This document shows, in pieces, positions 37,529 to 48,223 of a stretch of 64,000 nucleotides of DNA. Location: NCBI GenBank assembly GCA_008508345.1, contig QNGE01000954.1, positions 64,529-128,528 of the forward strand, written 5' to 3'. The notes beneath the pieces were generated by a model, which saw nothing but the letters and a program-made list of their open reading frames with translations, searched no databases and had not been told where the DNA came from. Origin of the DNA: Paragonimus westermani (Eukaryota > Platyhelminthes > Trematoda > Plagiorchiida > Troglotrematidae). The first letter of the stretch is position 1, and every line of letters begins with the position of its first letter. A program made the translations under genes and the position numbers.

Positions 37529-39248
37529 AACTTCGCAATAGACATGAACAAATATTTAAATGTGAACGCTCAACCGCAATCTTATGTGAACATTGCCAAA
37601 CTTGTCTGATCGTTTTGAAAGGAGGATGAGCAGAATCGCACTGTTCTATCTAATCGATAACCCCGTGAACGGGAATTCTCAGTTAGGTTGAAGTTACTGT
37701 CTTCATTGAGCCAATTGTGCGTGGTCTGAATATGAAATGAAAGTTCCAGAATTTAGGGCTGACCAAAAGGTTTACTTGAATGTAATTAGGTGTGGGTAGT
37801 GTTCGATTCCGAAATAACCCAAGTCCCCCAACTCCCACTAGGCATTCAAACCATGCTTAGTTGGTATAATGAGGGCAGTACCCTCGTCATATCTACGGTT
37901 GATGGAAAGATAATTTTGTTTTCAGCTTGGTTCATCTTTAGGTGTAACACAGTGGTCCTCAAGGCCACAACTTATGGGATCTTACTTTAAGAAAACATTT
38001 CCACTGGATGCCTCTCTTGTGTGAACACAAGCAAATAACTTGGGGGAACTTGGATTGCTAGCTGGGGTTTATGAGTCCGATCACGAGTGCATTTGGTCAC
38101 CACAGCCCCTCCCTCAGATTAAGGGCCACGAATCCGCTCATCGGCTCAGTGGTACAAAACGTGTGAAATCCGTTGATTGCACATGATGATTCATTAATCT
38201 TTTGTTAACAGCAAAAAGACACAACGTACGGTTACCCAGTCTCACTTTGTTGACCTACACACCAGACATTGGTGCAGTTTTAACCGAACAGACGTTACTG
38301 TTTATGATATCGGGATGTTCATTTCTGTTATCCACTAACAAACTGTCATTAACGGAATATTCTTGGCTATTCCTTGCTGCGAAATTTTTCAAACAGTTGT
38401 TCACTTTTTTGTTGAAGGCACTTCCGTCTTGTTGGACACCCTAGGACCACCTAGCGTTATCAGGGTTTACCTTTGGTATACAGGTCAGCGGACAAGTTGC
38501 AACGTTCAAGTTGCCACGGGTTCGTCGTATTTTGAATTTCTCTGAAATAATACACGTAATGCTTTCAAAGTGTCTGTCAACTTAACTTTCAAGTGTTTAT
38601 ATGTACGGGCTAGTCAAATAAATTGGAACAGTGTTTTTAACACTCATCTGTAGAGTTTGAAAAATGACAGCAGCGAGCAGCTATGTGAGTAACATTTTGG
38701 TTCTAAATTAATTATCGTACATAAGTTACTCAGACTCTGGCTCACATTTGGTCTTTTTTCCCACTTGTGCGAATTTCAGTCATGCCCGATTGCCCAAGTG
38801 GCGACTCTCCCAGCGCCTCCACTCTGTAGCTTGTCGTCTTTGATGTTATGGGTTGCATAGTGGAAGCCAGTGCTGTCGCTCACTGTGTCCGTCACTTCCA
38901 TGTGATGAGAAGACACACTGCTGTCAGGTATCCATGATGTCTTATTCATTGCATACGCGATGACAACTTTTAAAAATCTTCGCATCTATTTTTTCGAACA
39001 ACTTGGTGTGATATTCTGTTTTTCCAGCTTCTTCAGTCAAACACATCAGTGAAACTCCAGCTCCGTTAACGCATTCTTGCAGCTTGTGATGATACCATTT
39101 TTAGAGGCACACGCATAAGCAGGACCGTCCTGATCTAGAAGTTAATTTGTCGACAACCAGTCGACCGACATCCTTGTGAATTTCCCGTTTATTTGAAGTA
39201 ATAGCCGGGTTTTTACCACATTCTGATTCCCCGAGTTTCAGATTTGTT
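37529..39248. other. Non-coding stretch
   Basis: Only short frames (up to 80 codons at 38202-38444), with no motif recognised. Confidence 0.4.
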
Positions 39249-39260
39249 AATAAGTTTTCC
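39249..39260. repeat. 12-bp direct repeat flanking the family-A cluster, left
   Basis: The word AATAAGTTTTCC abuts the truncated end of unit A1 and recurs exactly at 40035-40046, abutting the end of unit A3. Best read as a target-site duplication of the whole three-unit block. Confidence 0.7.
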
Positions 39261-39488
39261 AACCAGCGACATACACAGCATGCCTCAACGCGGCATGCGC
39301 TCTACCAGTTGAGCTACGAAGCCACACCGAGAGCACGGAAATTTCACATTTGGACTCTGTTACCCACCCGTCCCACTGTCTCATATGGAATCCACCAAAT
39401 GATTCAGGGGATCGACTGCCCCGGCAGGATTTCTCAAACAGTTCACGCTGGAATCCACCAACGCCACTGCTGAGCATAGAAATTGTAT
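39261..39488 (-). repeat. Family-A unit A1 (truncated in the T-arm)
   Basis: Contains the body and most of the tRNA-like module, ending at AACCAGCGAC next to the 12-bp flanking repeat. The T-arm 3' half, acceptor 3' strand and tail are missing. It runs directly into unit A2 in the same orientation. Confidence 0.82.
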
Positions 39489-39750
39489 TACTAACAAGTA
39501 GTGTGGCAGATTTATGAATTTAGATGAGACCCAACTGTGAAAAGTCAGGGCTTCGGCTGGATTCGAACCAGCGACAGACACAGCATGCCTCAACGCGGCA
39601 AGCGCTCTACCAGCTGAGCTACGAAGCCACACCGGGAGCTCGGAAATTTCACATTTGGACTCTGTTACCCACCCGTCCCACTGTCTCATATGGAATCCAC
39701 CGAGTGATTCAGGGGATCGACTGCCCCGGCAGGATTCCTCAAACAGTTCA
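39489..39750 (-). repeat. Family-A unit A2
   Basis: Carries the full tail and the best-preserved tRNA-like module of the family. Its body is cut at AAACAGTTCA, where the inverted unit A3 begins. Its tail extends through TTTAGATGAGAC and GTGTGGCAGATT into the start of A1, giving a true head-to-tail junction. Confidence 0.85.
39549..39628 (-). other. tRNA-like module of unit A2
   Basis: Eighty bases with a perfect 7-bp acceptor pairing (GGCTTCG/CGAAGCC), a D-arm GCTC/GAGC with box A (TAGCTCAGCTGGTAGAGC), and a perfect T-arm (GCTGG, TTCGAAT, CCAGC) that forms box B. The middle 31 bases do not fold into a normal 7-base anticodon loop with U33, so no anticodon can be assigned. It is a tRNA-derived Pol III promoter module and not a functional tRNA gene. 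Confidence 0.75.
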
Positions 39751-40034
39751 CTCATTAATAATACAATTTTTATGCTCAGCAGTGGCGTTGTTGGATTCCA
39801 GTGTGAACTGTTCAAGAAATCCTGCCGGGGCAGTCTATCCCCTGAATCACTCGGTGGATTCCATATGAGACAGTGGGACGGGTGGGTAACAGAGTCTAAA
39901 TGTGGAATTTCCGAGCTCTCGGTGTGGCTTCGTAGCTCAGCTGGTAGAGCGCTTGCTGCATTGAGGTATGCTGTGTCTGTCGCTGATTCGAATCCAACGG
40001 AAGTCCTGACTTTTCACTGTTGGGTCTCATCTAA
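39751..40034 (+). repeat. Family-A unit A3 (inverted)
   Basis: Plus-strand unit with a complete body, tRNA-like module (about 39926-40010) and tail. Its first bases, CTCATTAATAATACAATTT, resemble the far end of another unit's tail (the A4 tail has CTCATTAGTAA). A3 therefore seems to have been cut from a longer head-to-tail array. The anticodon region and T-arm have a few substitutions relative to A2. Confidence 0.82.
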
Positions 40035-40046
40035 AATAAGTTTTCC
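40035..40046. repeat. 12-bp direct repeat flanking the family-A cluster, right
   Basis: Exact second copy of 39249-39260, directly after the CTCATCTAA end of unit A3. Confidence 0.7.
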
Positions 40047-41436
40047 CCTATAAACCTGACGTGTAATAAACGGTAGAGGGAGACCGGTCCCACGTAGCAA
40101 AAAACGCAGAATTCAATCCACTGCTTTCCGTTACAGAACAAAACTGGTGAACATCATTAATGAGTATGGGGATTCTTCAGGATTCTTAAGAGTTTACACG
40201 CAAGTCCACAATTATTGAAACACTGTTTCTGAGCAGTTGCTCATTTCCTATATAATACCGAAAATACTGAAAATATGTTAAAAATTTCGAAACGGGCGTA
40301 TTGACTTTTCAGTCGACTCACACTTTTTGGCCTTTCAACTTCACTGAAAGCCTGTGGACTGTAAAGTATACTACAATACCTTACGACTGGAAGACGTGAC
40401 AGACTGATAAGCCCATCAATTACACGTCAATCGTGTTGCGAATTCAATGGATTACGTGTCATACCGGAATAATATGTTAGTGGGTGGAGTTACGTTCGGA
40501 AAAATTTAAGTTGCTTGTGAAATTCTGTGATATTCTTTGAATGGCCATCAGTAGGTGCTAGCGTTTTGCATTGTTTTTTCAATAGCAAACACATATATAT
40601 ATATGTGTATATAAGAAACGTGAGGTGGCTTGATGATTAGAAACCAGAAGCATCAAACATGGCAGACACTTGGGCAACCTACGGAGCATGTGGGAGATTA
40701 GGGCTTACATACGACTGTTTCTGCACACCAGGAAATTATGAGGCACGGATTATCGTGTTACATTATGCATCTGAAGGTTGATTAGAGACTAGGTCACTGA
40801 TCTCCGGAAACATATCTAGAAATGGTCTCAGCTGAGAGGCAGTCCAGATCCGGAGGCAGAAAATAAGCTGCATTACCAAGTTGTGAACTAATTTCAAGGA
40901 AGCTCACTTTACATTTACGAGAAACAAATAAATTGGCAACGTGATATTCTCTCACTTCCTGCTAAGCTTAAAACCATTTTGTTGCAGTTTTCTTACTCGT
41001 GTTGTTGCCACAGAAGTTTGCGTTCAAAGTTTCTTGCTTATTTTTGAAATCTATTGACATTGATTTAATCCACTAAGCATTTAATTAAAACATGGTCTTG
41101 TGTTTTATCTGTTCTGTGAACGTGGGTTTTGGTTCGGCCGGAGATATCACACAATAACCTTGTTTTGCACATTGTTTCACCACGAATACTTACATTCTGT
41201 CGCTGATGTGAGTATTAGCTTTGTCAAAACATGGTACGCTATGATCCAGTTCGCTGAGATGCTTAATATGTATGTGGATCAGCCAAGTTACCTCAAGAAA
41301 GTGTTCCGTGTATCTCCCGAGGTAAACACCGAACAATTTCGAAAAATGCCGGGAGCAGTGAAAAACATTTCTAAATCACCGATAACAGGTGAACCTTAGA
41401 CATTGCTACAGATTCTTCTAGGGGATATGGCTAGAG
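40047..41436. other. Non-coding stretch with a short AT palindrome
   Basis: It includes the self-complementary AT microsatellite at 40591-40613 (ACACATATATATATATGTGT). A 99-codon plus-strand frame (41100-41399) is open but unrecognised. Nothing else. Confidence 0.4.
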
Positions 41437-41624
41437 ATGTAGACATGTGTTTAGGACAATGAGTACGAAGAAACTGGTTGAATTTGAACGAAAGTTTTGG
41501 AAGGCCGGTGATGCACATACAATATACGTTGTGAAATTGGAGTCCGGAATACTGTTACGCCCAAGCAAATGCTTCAAGGATCTGGAAATAACTTCAAGCA
41601 CTTTGGTCAGTTGTCAAGGCTAGA
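41437..41624 (+). pseudogene. CR1-like RT fragment, end of palm
   Basis: A short plus-strand frame (Met at 41459, 55 residues) reads STKKLVEFERKFWKAGDA, then HTIYVVKLESG and then KCFKDLEITSSTL. This resembles the CR1-like RT stretch after the YADD box, where LNxxKxxxLxFxRK is followed by a short beta pair and then xxxKDLGIxxSSxL. The normally invariant Gly of KDLG is replaced by Glu, and stops flank both sides. The upstream YADD box is not visible. Similar debris at 54 kb supports the assignment. Confidence 0.5.
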
Positions 41625-44600
41625 CCACCGGAGAACAATATATGCCAATTGGGTAGGACTGCATGCGTCCGAAAATTAGCGAACAAGAATGCAATGAATT
41701 GAAATCATTAGAAGTATAATGGTGAACGCGATTTTCCTCTGTTCACTGGAAACGATATTAACATAAGCAGGCTACGTTGGATTGCAACTCAGCTTGACAT
41801 CAAAACACCAAACAGTTTCAGATCTAGGAAACGTTTAGCTTAAACTTTTTTCTCAGTTTTTGTGTTCACTTTTGGTAGAATCATGAAATGGATGGTGATG
41901 GTAAGTTCTTTCAAGAATGAAAACCAAGATATCAATGAAACTAGTAATGTGATCTTGAACTGTATCCTGTTACACATGAGGTTGATGAGCCATCTTCTAA
42001 AATTAAGTGTTTATACTGGAATCTTTGGTTAATTATTGTTATTAAGCACTTGTTGTAAGAGCAACATTTCAATGTTAACTGACGGTTTGTAGGCACAAAC
42101 AATAGTTGTTTCCTGAAAGATAACGCACTTTTGATTGGTAAAACCAACACGACAGTGTGAAACCATTTTTATTCATTTCAGGGCTCCTGTGTTAAAAAGC
42201 TGACTATTTTGATGGAATCACTGAAACGGACACAGCAACGATATTTCAGTTTTTGTTGGCAGCATTTCTACACAAAAACCAATAACGAATTTTAACATTA
42301 TGACAGAACTCACGTATTGGGAGTCGAAGTTCTGCCCAATTTGCTTGTGCTGACTGAACGTCTCCATCTTACACAAAACATTGATTTACCCTAATCAGGG
42401 TTTCTGTTTTCTAAACTTTTAGTTTGTGTTTCACCGATATATTATTTTTACCCATAACTGAATGAAAATTGCAGAAGAGAAATTCTTCGCTGTAATTTCC
42501 CTTATTTCTCTGTCGTACGAAGGCCAGTTCCCCAGAATCGTCCACGGTGTCGTTGGATTTAATCACCTGCAATACAACTTTGTTCACTTCTACAAGGTTA
42601 TAATAACTTATCCAAATAAAACCGCCGAACAACTGCAGTTCGTCTCACGGATGGTATGCGATGTGACATTCACCTGTTGAAACTGTTATGCCAAGCGAAC
42701 TACTCAGTTGTAGTAGTAGTAGCAGACTACACAAATTTTTATCCGATTCTATCTGGTCCTTCATATCTCAGGATTTTTAAAGTAACCTTCTTGTTGGCGA
42801 ACAAGAGCCAAGAACTAATCACATATTTTCTGACACTAATGCATTGATCTGAAAAATGTGAACTGTGCCACTATTTGCGGCGTTATTTTTTATCGCTTAA
42901 GTGATCCAGTAACTGAATGTTCTTTGCCCATTCTTCGTCATCTTAATCATTTCGTCTATCAAAGCTTTAATGAAAAATTCATATCTAAGCAACCTGAGTG
43001 CAACCTTACCATGGGTTTTCCACCCTGTTGATCACGTGGTTAACAATGTGAATACTATTCACCACGCACCACTGCAAATTTTAAAGCATGGTTTAATAAA
43101 AAAATTTTTGAAAAGGACTATTTTGTGCAATTAATCGCGAAAAGTTAACAGATTTCACCTCTAAATCTCTTCTAGGACGGTTTAGAGAAAATATATGGGC
43201 ATAAGGTTTTTTCAGAATAATGTAAATGGAACAATTCAAAATTAACAGCAGTTGAAATAAAACCACAATCACAATGACAGAACTCAAGTACTGGAATTCC
43301 CGGGAGTTAATTATCCGAATATTCCAGGTATTCACGTGGAAATGAAGACTCAGTCACTAGGAAAGCATATCCTAATCGCTCAACTTGTTGAGTCTTCATT
43401 GGTCTAGTTGTCTTATTATTTTCGTTAATATTATCATATCCAGTTGCTATTCATCTGCATTTGATGCCACTCATTTGAGTTAACGCAAACCCTCCGTCAT
43501 TTCACGTCTTCACGTTTGCTTTAATGTTTTGGTGAGATGGAATCATACCTCCGAGGTCTTCCGTTGAACACGCCGGATAGGCATGCCATCATGACGGTTA
43601 CCATGGTAACTGGAAATATGGATTACTCTTCCGTCGGAAATGAATTTTCATCGAGATTACTTATATCGAGTTGATTTTTGTCTTTGTGTTATTAAATATT
43701 CCGGCTAAAAACACAAAATTATATTAAAAACACCTACTGAATTCATGTGAACGATAAAACACCAAACAAGGCTTGTTTTCTGTGTTTGACAATCAGGCTA
43801 GCTATAACACAATGAATATGAAAACGCTAGCTAGTATGAGTTAGTAAAACGGTCAATAGAGGTTACCAATGGTGTGTTTGGTATCACTTACGCAATATAT
43901 TTTCCAAAACCTTGGGCTTGATGGATTGTGAGCCAACGGGGTTTAAGTGTCTACAAGAACTTCTTGTGAACGCAGAAGTCAGGGTCGCAATCGTATGATA
44001 ATGCCCTGACAAACGCGAGCATTCGGAATCTTACCGTTCTTGATCGATACCTTGGCATTCGGCAGACCATCTGAAAAGCATCTTTCTTACCGACAAACTA
44101 CTTAAAATCGATCAGATCAGCAACAAACACCCTTGAAACCGTTTCAATCATACCACTTCTTAAACAGGCTGGATGAATTTCGTGCACTGTATCACACAGT
44201 CGTCTTCTGGTACGACCTATGTGTGATGCTGGACACCAGGAAACAAATGAGTGTATACAACACCTGATTGTCTAACATAGAAGTTTGTCTTTGAGTTGTG
44301 ACATGTTAACCGGTGTTGAACGGAAACTTACACACAATTGAGCAGCGAGGTAGGTTGTTTCGACTGATTTTTTGAATTTCCTTGAAAAACTTCGGCCATG
44401 GGATCTGCCTTGAAGAGACAACTAACAAACGCAGGTTTTTTATAAACAGAAAGTAATTTAAGTTTCAATTCTACAGCCTTCTAAACGAAGCAAACTTGTA
44501 ACCGTGCTGCACGTACGCTTGCAGAAAATGTGAGTCTGCTGGTAACTGTGTTAATAAACTTTAGTACTTCCACGTAGATTGCAAAACTTTTATCCCACTG

Positions 44601-44778
44601 TTTTTTTAGTAGGTCATATCTTCATATTGCTTATCGAGGTGAAAGTGTTTCAAAAAAGGGTAACATTTCGGAATCTCTGGTCTATAAAACCTGGGCTAAA
44701 AGTTTGCTCTTGGTAGTTTGTTGAGCGTTTAGCAATTGCGTAGTGACACATAACTTGAGAACCTGGAGTTTTTGTGTT
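41625..44778. other. Non-coding stretch
   Basis: Short frames only (up to 80 codons). A small TAG trinucleotide run is at about 42709-42722. No recognised gene or repeat. Confidence 0.4.
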
Positions 44779-44968
44779 GGACATCACTCATAATTGATCG
44801 CAGCCTTCGCATTCACATATACTCTCCAACTAGCCTCTTTCGAAAAGAAGCACTAGACTCGCGTTTCGCTCTCATTACAGCTCGTCGATAGTGCGTATCC
44901 TTGCCACGGCCGGGATTTGAACTCTGGCTGCGCTTTCGTGAAGCAACCGTATCGGATCACTGCTCACA
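44779..44968 (-). repeat. tRNA-derived SINE, family B, copy 4
   Basis: Minus-strand copy forming an inverted pair with copy 5. In sense direction it starts with a tRNA-like head (box-B-like GAGTTCAAATCC, then CGGCCGTGGCAAGGATAC). The body runs through AGCGAAACGCGAGTCTAGTG, GAAAGAGGCTAGTTGG and GCTGCGATCAATTATGAGTG. It is the least eroded family-B copy. Confidence 0.72.
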
Positions 44969-45021
44969 AGCGAGAGTGGTTGAGCGTTCAGATTTGATAA
45001 TCCGGTTGTGCCTAATGTGAG

Positions 45022-45210
45022 GTCAATGGTGCAATGGTCAACACGGTTGCCTCATGATTGGAGTTCAACTGGCGGCCGTGGCAAGGATATGAAGTACTTA
45101 CAAACTCTAATGAGAGCGAAACTCGAGTCTGGTGCTTTTATGCGACAAAAGGCTGGCTGGGGAGTCCATTTGAATACGAACACTGCGATCCAATGTGAGG
45201 GATGGTCAGC
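45022..45210 (+). repeat. tRNA-derived SINE, family B, copy 5
   Basis: Plus-strand partner of copy 4. Head: GCAATGGTCAACACGGTTGC (box-A-like) and GGAGTTCAACTG (box-B-like), followed by CGGCCGTGGCAAGGAT. Body: AGCGAAACTCGAGTCTGGTG, AAAGGCTGGCTGG and CTGCGATCCAATGTGAG, then an A-rich tail. The 68-codon frame across it is a shadow. The two copies are separated by about 53 bp, with heads facing each other. Confidence 0.72.
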
Positions 45211-46159
45211 TTAAAAATAAAACAAATCCCCGACTACTCATCAGCAACCTGGAGTTTATCGATTAAACGCTTAACTAAATAGGTATCGTAGAAATCACTT
45301 GGGAGAATTAATGAACCAATCCTTCTATGTTCGCAGAAATTTACCGTTGGCGCCAAAAGAATACTTAAAATATGATCAGAAAATTGAATGCCGTCGCACA
45401 TCCTCAAATAGGCTTTACCGGCTTTAGTGGGGTGTTTATTCATATCCTCACATTGATTGGTACTGTTTGCATGATGCTGATGTTATATACACATAATACT
45501 CCATAAGATTCGTCTGGAAGTTTCTACATAAATTTTTACCAAAATCCACTTTCCAATCAAAAACCTTTGTAGATTGTGAAAAATACTGAACTCCACCTGT
45601 GTGCGCTTCCGTAGTGCTCAGATGATAAAGTGTGTAAATAGTTTTGGACATAACTCTGCGGTTTCACTCAAGTTTTAATCCAGATAGTTAACTTTCTCGT
45701 AACTGCTCGTCCCAAGTTCTATCCAGTGCATGTATTATGCATGAAATAACCTTCATAAAGTGCTGTTATGTCTTATGTCAAGATTAATGGTTAATATTCA
45801 TGAGAAGATTTTGTGTGAACTCATTTCGGGCCAGGAAATACTGAAATGCTTTGGAACATAATAAGTGATAATTAGAGGTAATAAAAAATTTGCCAAGGCG
45901 GAACGCTAACATGGAAAAATACAATAAGACCTATGGTGTAATTTGCTCAAATAATTGCCAACCTAACGGCAGAATATTTCCTGCTTACTAACAACACAGC
46001 AATATCTGAGGATAGCCAGTGAAAACGAAACTTCTGCTAGGTCATCAAACAGTTGAACACACCAAACAACAGTTTCAGAGAATCTAATTTTAGTGCCGAA
46101 ATATTCAGTGAAACGACGTGTGCTAGTGCCAAGCGTGTGGCAGACGATATCAAATCCTG
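45211..46159. other. Non-coding stretch
   Basis: Short frames only, no motif recognised. Confidence 0.4.
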
Positions 46160-46462
46160 TTACTAATGAGCAGCATGGCAGATTTTTTATTTTTAGATGA
46201 GACCTAATTGTGAAAAGTCAGGGCTTCGGCTGGATTCGAATTAGCGACAGTTACAGCTTGCCTAAACGCGTCAAGCGCTCTACCAGCTGAGCTACGAAGC
46301 AACACCAGGAGCTCGGACCTTTCATGTTTGGACTCTGTTGCCCACCCGTCACACTGTCTCATGTGGAATATAGCGAATGATCCGAGGGACCGTCTACCCG
46401 GAAGGATTTCTCGAACAGCTCACGCTGGTATCCACCAACGCCACCGGTGAACATAGAAATTC
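46160..46462 (-). repeat. Family-A unit A4, solitary full-length
   Basis: Full-length unit on the minus strand. The tail reaches TTACTAATGAGCAGCATGGC. Then come TTTAGATGAGAC, the tRNA-like module (T-arm GGATTCGAATTAGC, D-arm CAGCTGAGCTACGAAGC) and the whole body to CACGCTGGTATCCACC. It is moderately diverged, with substitutions in the T-stem and the acceptor. It shows that tail-tRNA-body is the usual phase of solitary copies, with the tRNA-like part near the 3' end of the sense strand. Confidence 0.8.
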
Positions 46463-47944
46463 AACAAAACAGCCAACAAAATCAGTAGGTTGTTGAATTT
46501 AAAACGTATCACATCTCACAATATGTGGTGAAGTAATTACTACGTACAGAGTTTGAGCTATAGGAAGTATTCAGCCACTGGGCCGGTACATCTTCGTGTA
46601 CGGTGAGGGTGAGCATTCAGACCTACATGCCCCTGCTTCAAATTGGACGAGGTATGAGGATTGGAGCTGCAACTGAATTTTCCCACGTTGAATAGGCTAA
46701 GTTCGACCGAAAACCAATATTGCTTCTGAGCAGTTCTTTAAATAAAGGACGCGTAAATCCGCTATCAAAGAGTTGGGTACTACTGGTCTAAGATAAAGTA
46801 AACTTAACTTTGAGGCCATTGTGAATGTAAGTGACAACGAAGTATGAGAAGAATCAACTTGCATGCTATATGGAACTTTAGCAAATTTCAGTGCTTGGTA
46901 ATGCAGCGCAATTGTTTTGGTTTGAAGTTGTTCAAAAAACCGGCTATTTTACCCTACATATACCAACAATACCATGTACCTTGCTGTCATTTGCACATGT
47001 TGACCACCAAAGTTTCTAAATTCTTTCCGGTGACAATTCTGTAATGCTTCCATCCGTAACGTGCGTGATCACTTCCATATGAATTCCGATAGATATTTGA
47101 AAGAAAAACCTGCAAAAACAATGTGAAGTTTTCTTGCTCAATCAACTCTAGGCAAAAAACGACATGGAAACAATTTGCCCAGTATGTACGTTCACAGTTT
47201 CTGATGGATTCTTTGAAACGTCTATCCTTTTACCCGCTACCGCGCACATGTCTGTTGTGCATTTTCATGTAGCCGTTCTGCCAGCTCTACTTAATCAATC
47301 AGTGGTTCGGATTTTACTCAGACATTTTCCTCACGGAACTCTTTCTTTTCAGACTGCCACGTGTGCCAAGTAAGATGAAGTTGCATATGATAAAAGCGAC
47401 CACTTTTTCACCAGTTTAAGCGAATAGATGTACTGTCATAGAAAGCGGAATATAAGGTGCTACCAGCGAACCAAAATATCGATCAACTAACGGCTTTGTT
47501 TTGTGACTCGTATCTGGCCTTCACAAGTATTTATGAATATCAGACAATTTCGAGTAGTTCAATAACTATCTTACACATGAGGTAAATGATAATCTACCGG
47601 AATAGACGAGAATGTTGGTGAATGCGTGAGGGAGTTAACAGGCCTCCTCGTGAGACATATTCGTCAACGTCACGCGTTTTTGTTTGTTCAGGTACGCGGA
47701 TAATTGTCCGAAGAATGCGAAAAATTTGTAGGAACTATACTTGCGTACATAGATTCGGGTCGGCATGTCTAAGGTAAGATCGTTTCTGGCGTTATAATCC
47801 ATACCATACCAAGTGCTTGTCCATAAAACATTGGGATCACCAGAGAAGAATGATATTTCTTGAATAGACTCAACGCTATGTTGGTTAGTCCATCAGGCTT
47901 GCAGGAGAGCGCTTCCATCAAAACGTCGTAATAAAATTTCACAA
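46463..47944. other. Non-coding stretch
   Basis: Short frames only (up to 69 codons at 47164-47373). Nothing recognised. Confidence 0.4.
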
Positions 47945-48223
47945 ACTAATTGTTGGCAATACAATTTTTATGCCCAAAAATGGATTTCGGCGTGAACTGT
48001 TCGAAAAATCATGCCGGGGCAGACGGTCCCTCGGATCATTCGCTATATTCCACATGAGACAGTGGGACGGGTGGGTAACGGAGTCCAAATATGAAAGGTC
48101 CGAGCTCCTTGTGTGGCTTTGTAGCTTGGTTGGTAAAGCGCTTACCGCGTTTGGTCATGTTATTTCCGTCGTTGGTTCGAATTCAATCGAAGCGGTGAAT
48201 ATCTGCAAGTGAATCTCATCTCA
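47945..48223 (+). repeat. Family-A unit A5
   Basis: Plus-strand unit. The body start is AATACAATTTTTATGCCC, then GTGAACTGTTCGA, ATGCCGGGGCAGACGG and GAGACAGTGGGACGGGTGGG. The tRNA-like module follows (D-arm TAGCTTGGTTGGTAAAGC, T-arm GGTTCGAATTC), and the tail ends AATCTCATCTCA. The bases before the body (AATTGTTGGC) resemble the end of a neighbouring unit's tail. Diverged from the 39-kb copies. Confidence 0.78.

Larger units (their letters stand above)
39261..40034. mobile_element. Three-unit cluster of the family-A tRNA-containing repeat
   Basis: Units A1 and A2 lie head to tail on the minus strand with a period of about 305 bp. A3 follows in inverse orientation. Each unit, in the tRNA-sense direction, has a body of about 170 bp (landmarks CAGTGGCGTTG, CCTGCCGGGGCAG, GAGACAGTGGGACGGGTGGG), then a tRNA-like module of about 80 bp, then a short tail ending GGTCTCATCTAAA. 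A1 is cut inside its T-arm by the left direct repeat. A2 lacks about 60 bp of its body start at the A2/A3 junction. No protein-coding capacity is evident: the ORFs of up to 144 codons here are shadows of the repeat. The block is flanked by a 12-bp direct repeat, indicating insertion as one unit. Confidence 0.82.

Noticed and set aside
39549..39628. A functional tRNA gene on the minus strand (perfect acceptor, D and T stems)
   Set aside because: The central 31 bases do not form a standard anticodon arm with a 7-base loop and U33. The same sequence recurs as part of a 305-bp dispersed repeat, so it is a tRNA-derived module.
39247..40053. Open frames of 76 to 144 codons on both strands across the 39-kb cluster
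   Set aside because: They recur in every family-A copy, overlap on opposite strands and run through the tRNA-like module. They are shadows of the repeat and not genes.
40591..40613. AT palindrome as a possible hairpin or regulatory site
   Set aside because: It is a simple TA dinucleotide repeat with CA/TG edges, common in AT-rich genomes.
41100..41399. 99-codon plus-strand frame upstream of the CR1-like fragment, with an internal GAG|GTAAAC donor
   Set aside because: It does not resemble any CR1 domain or another family I know, and no acceptor was convincing. Left as anonymous.
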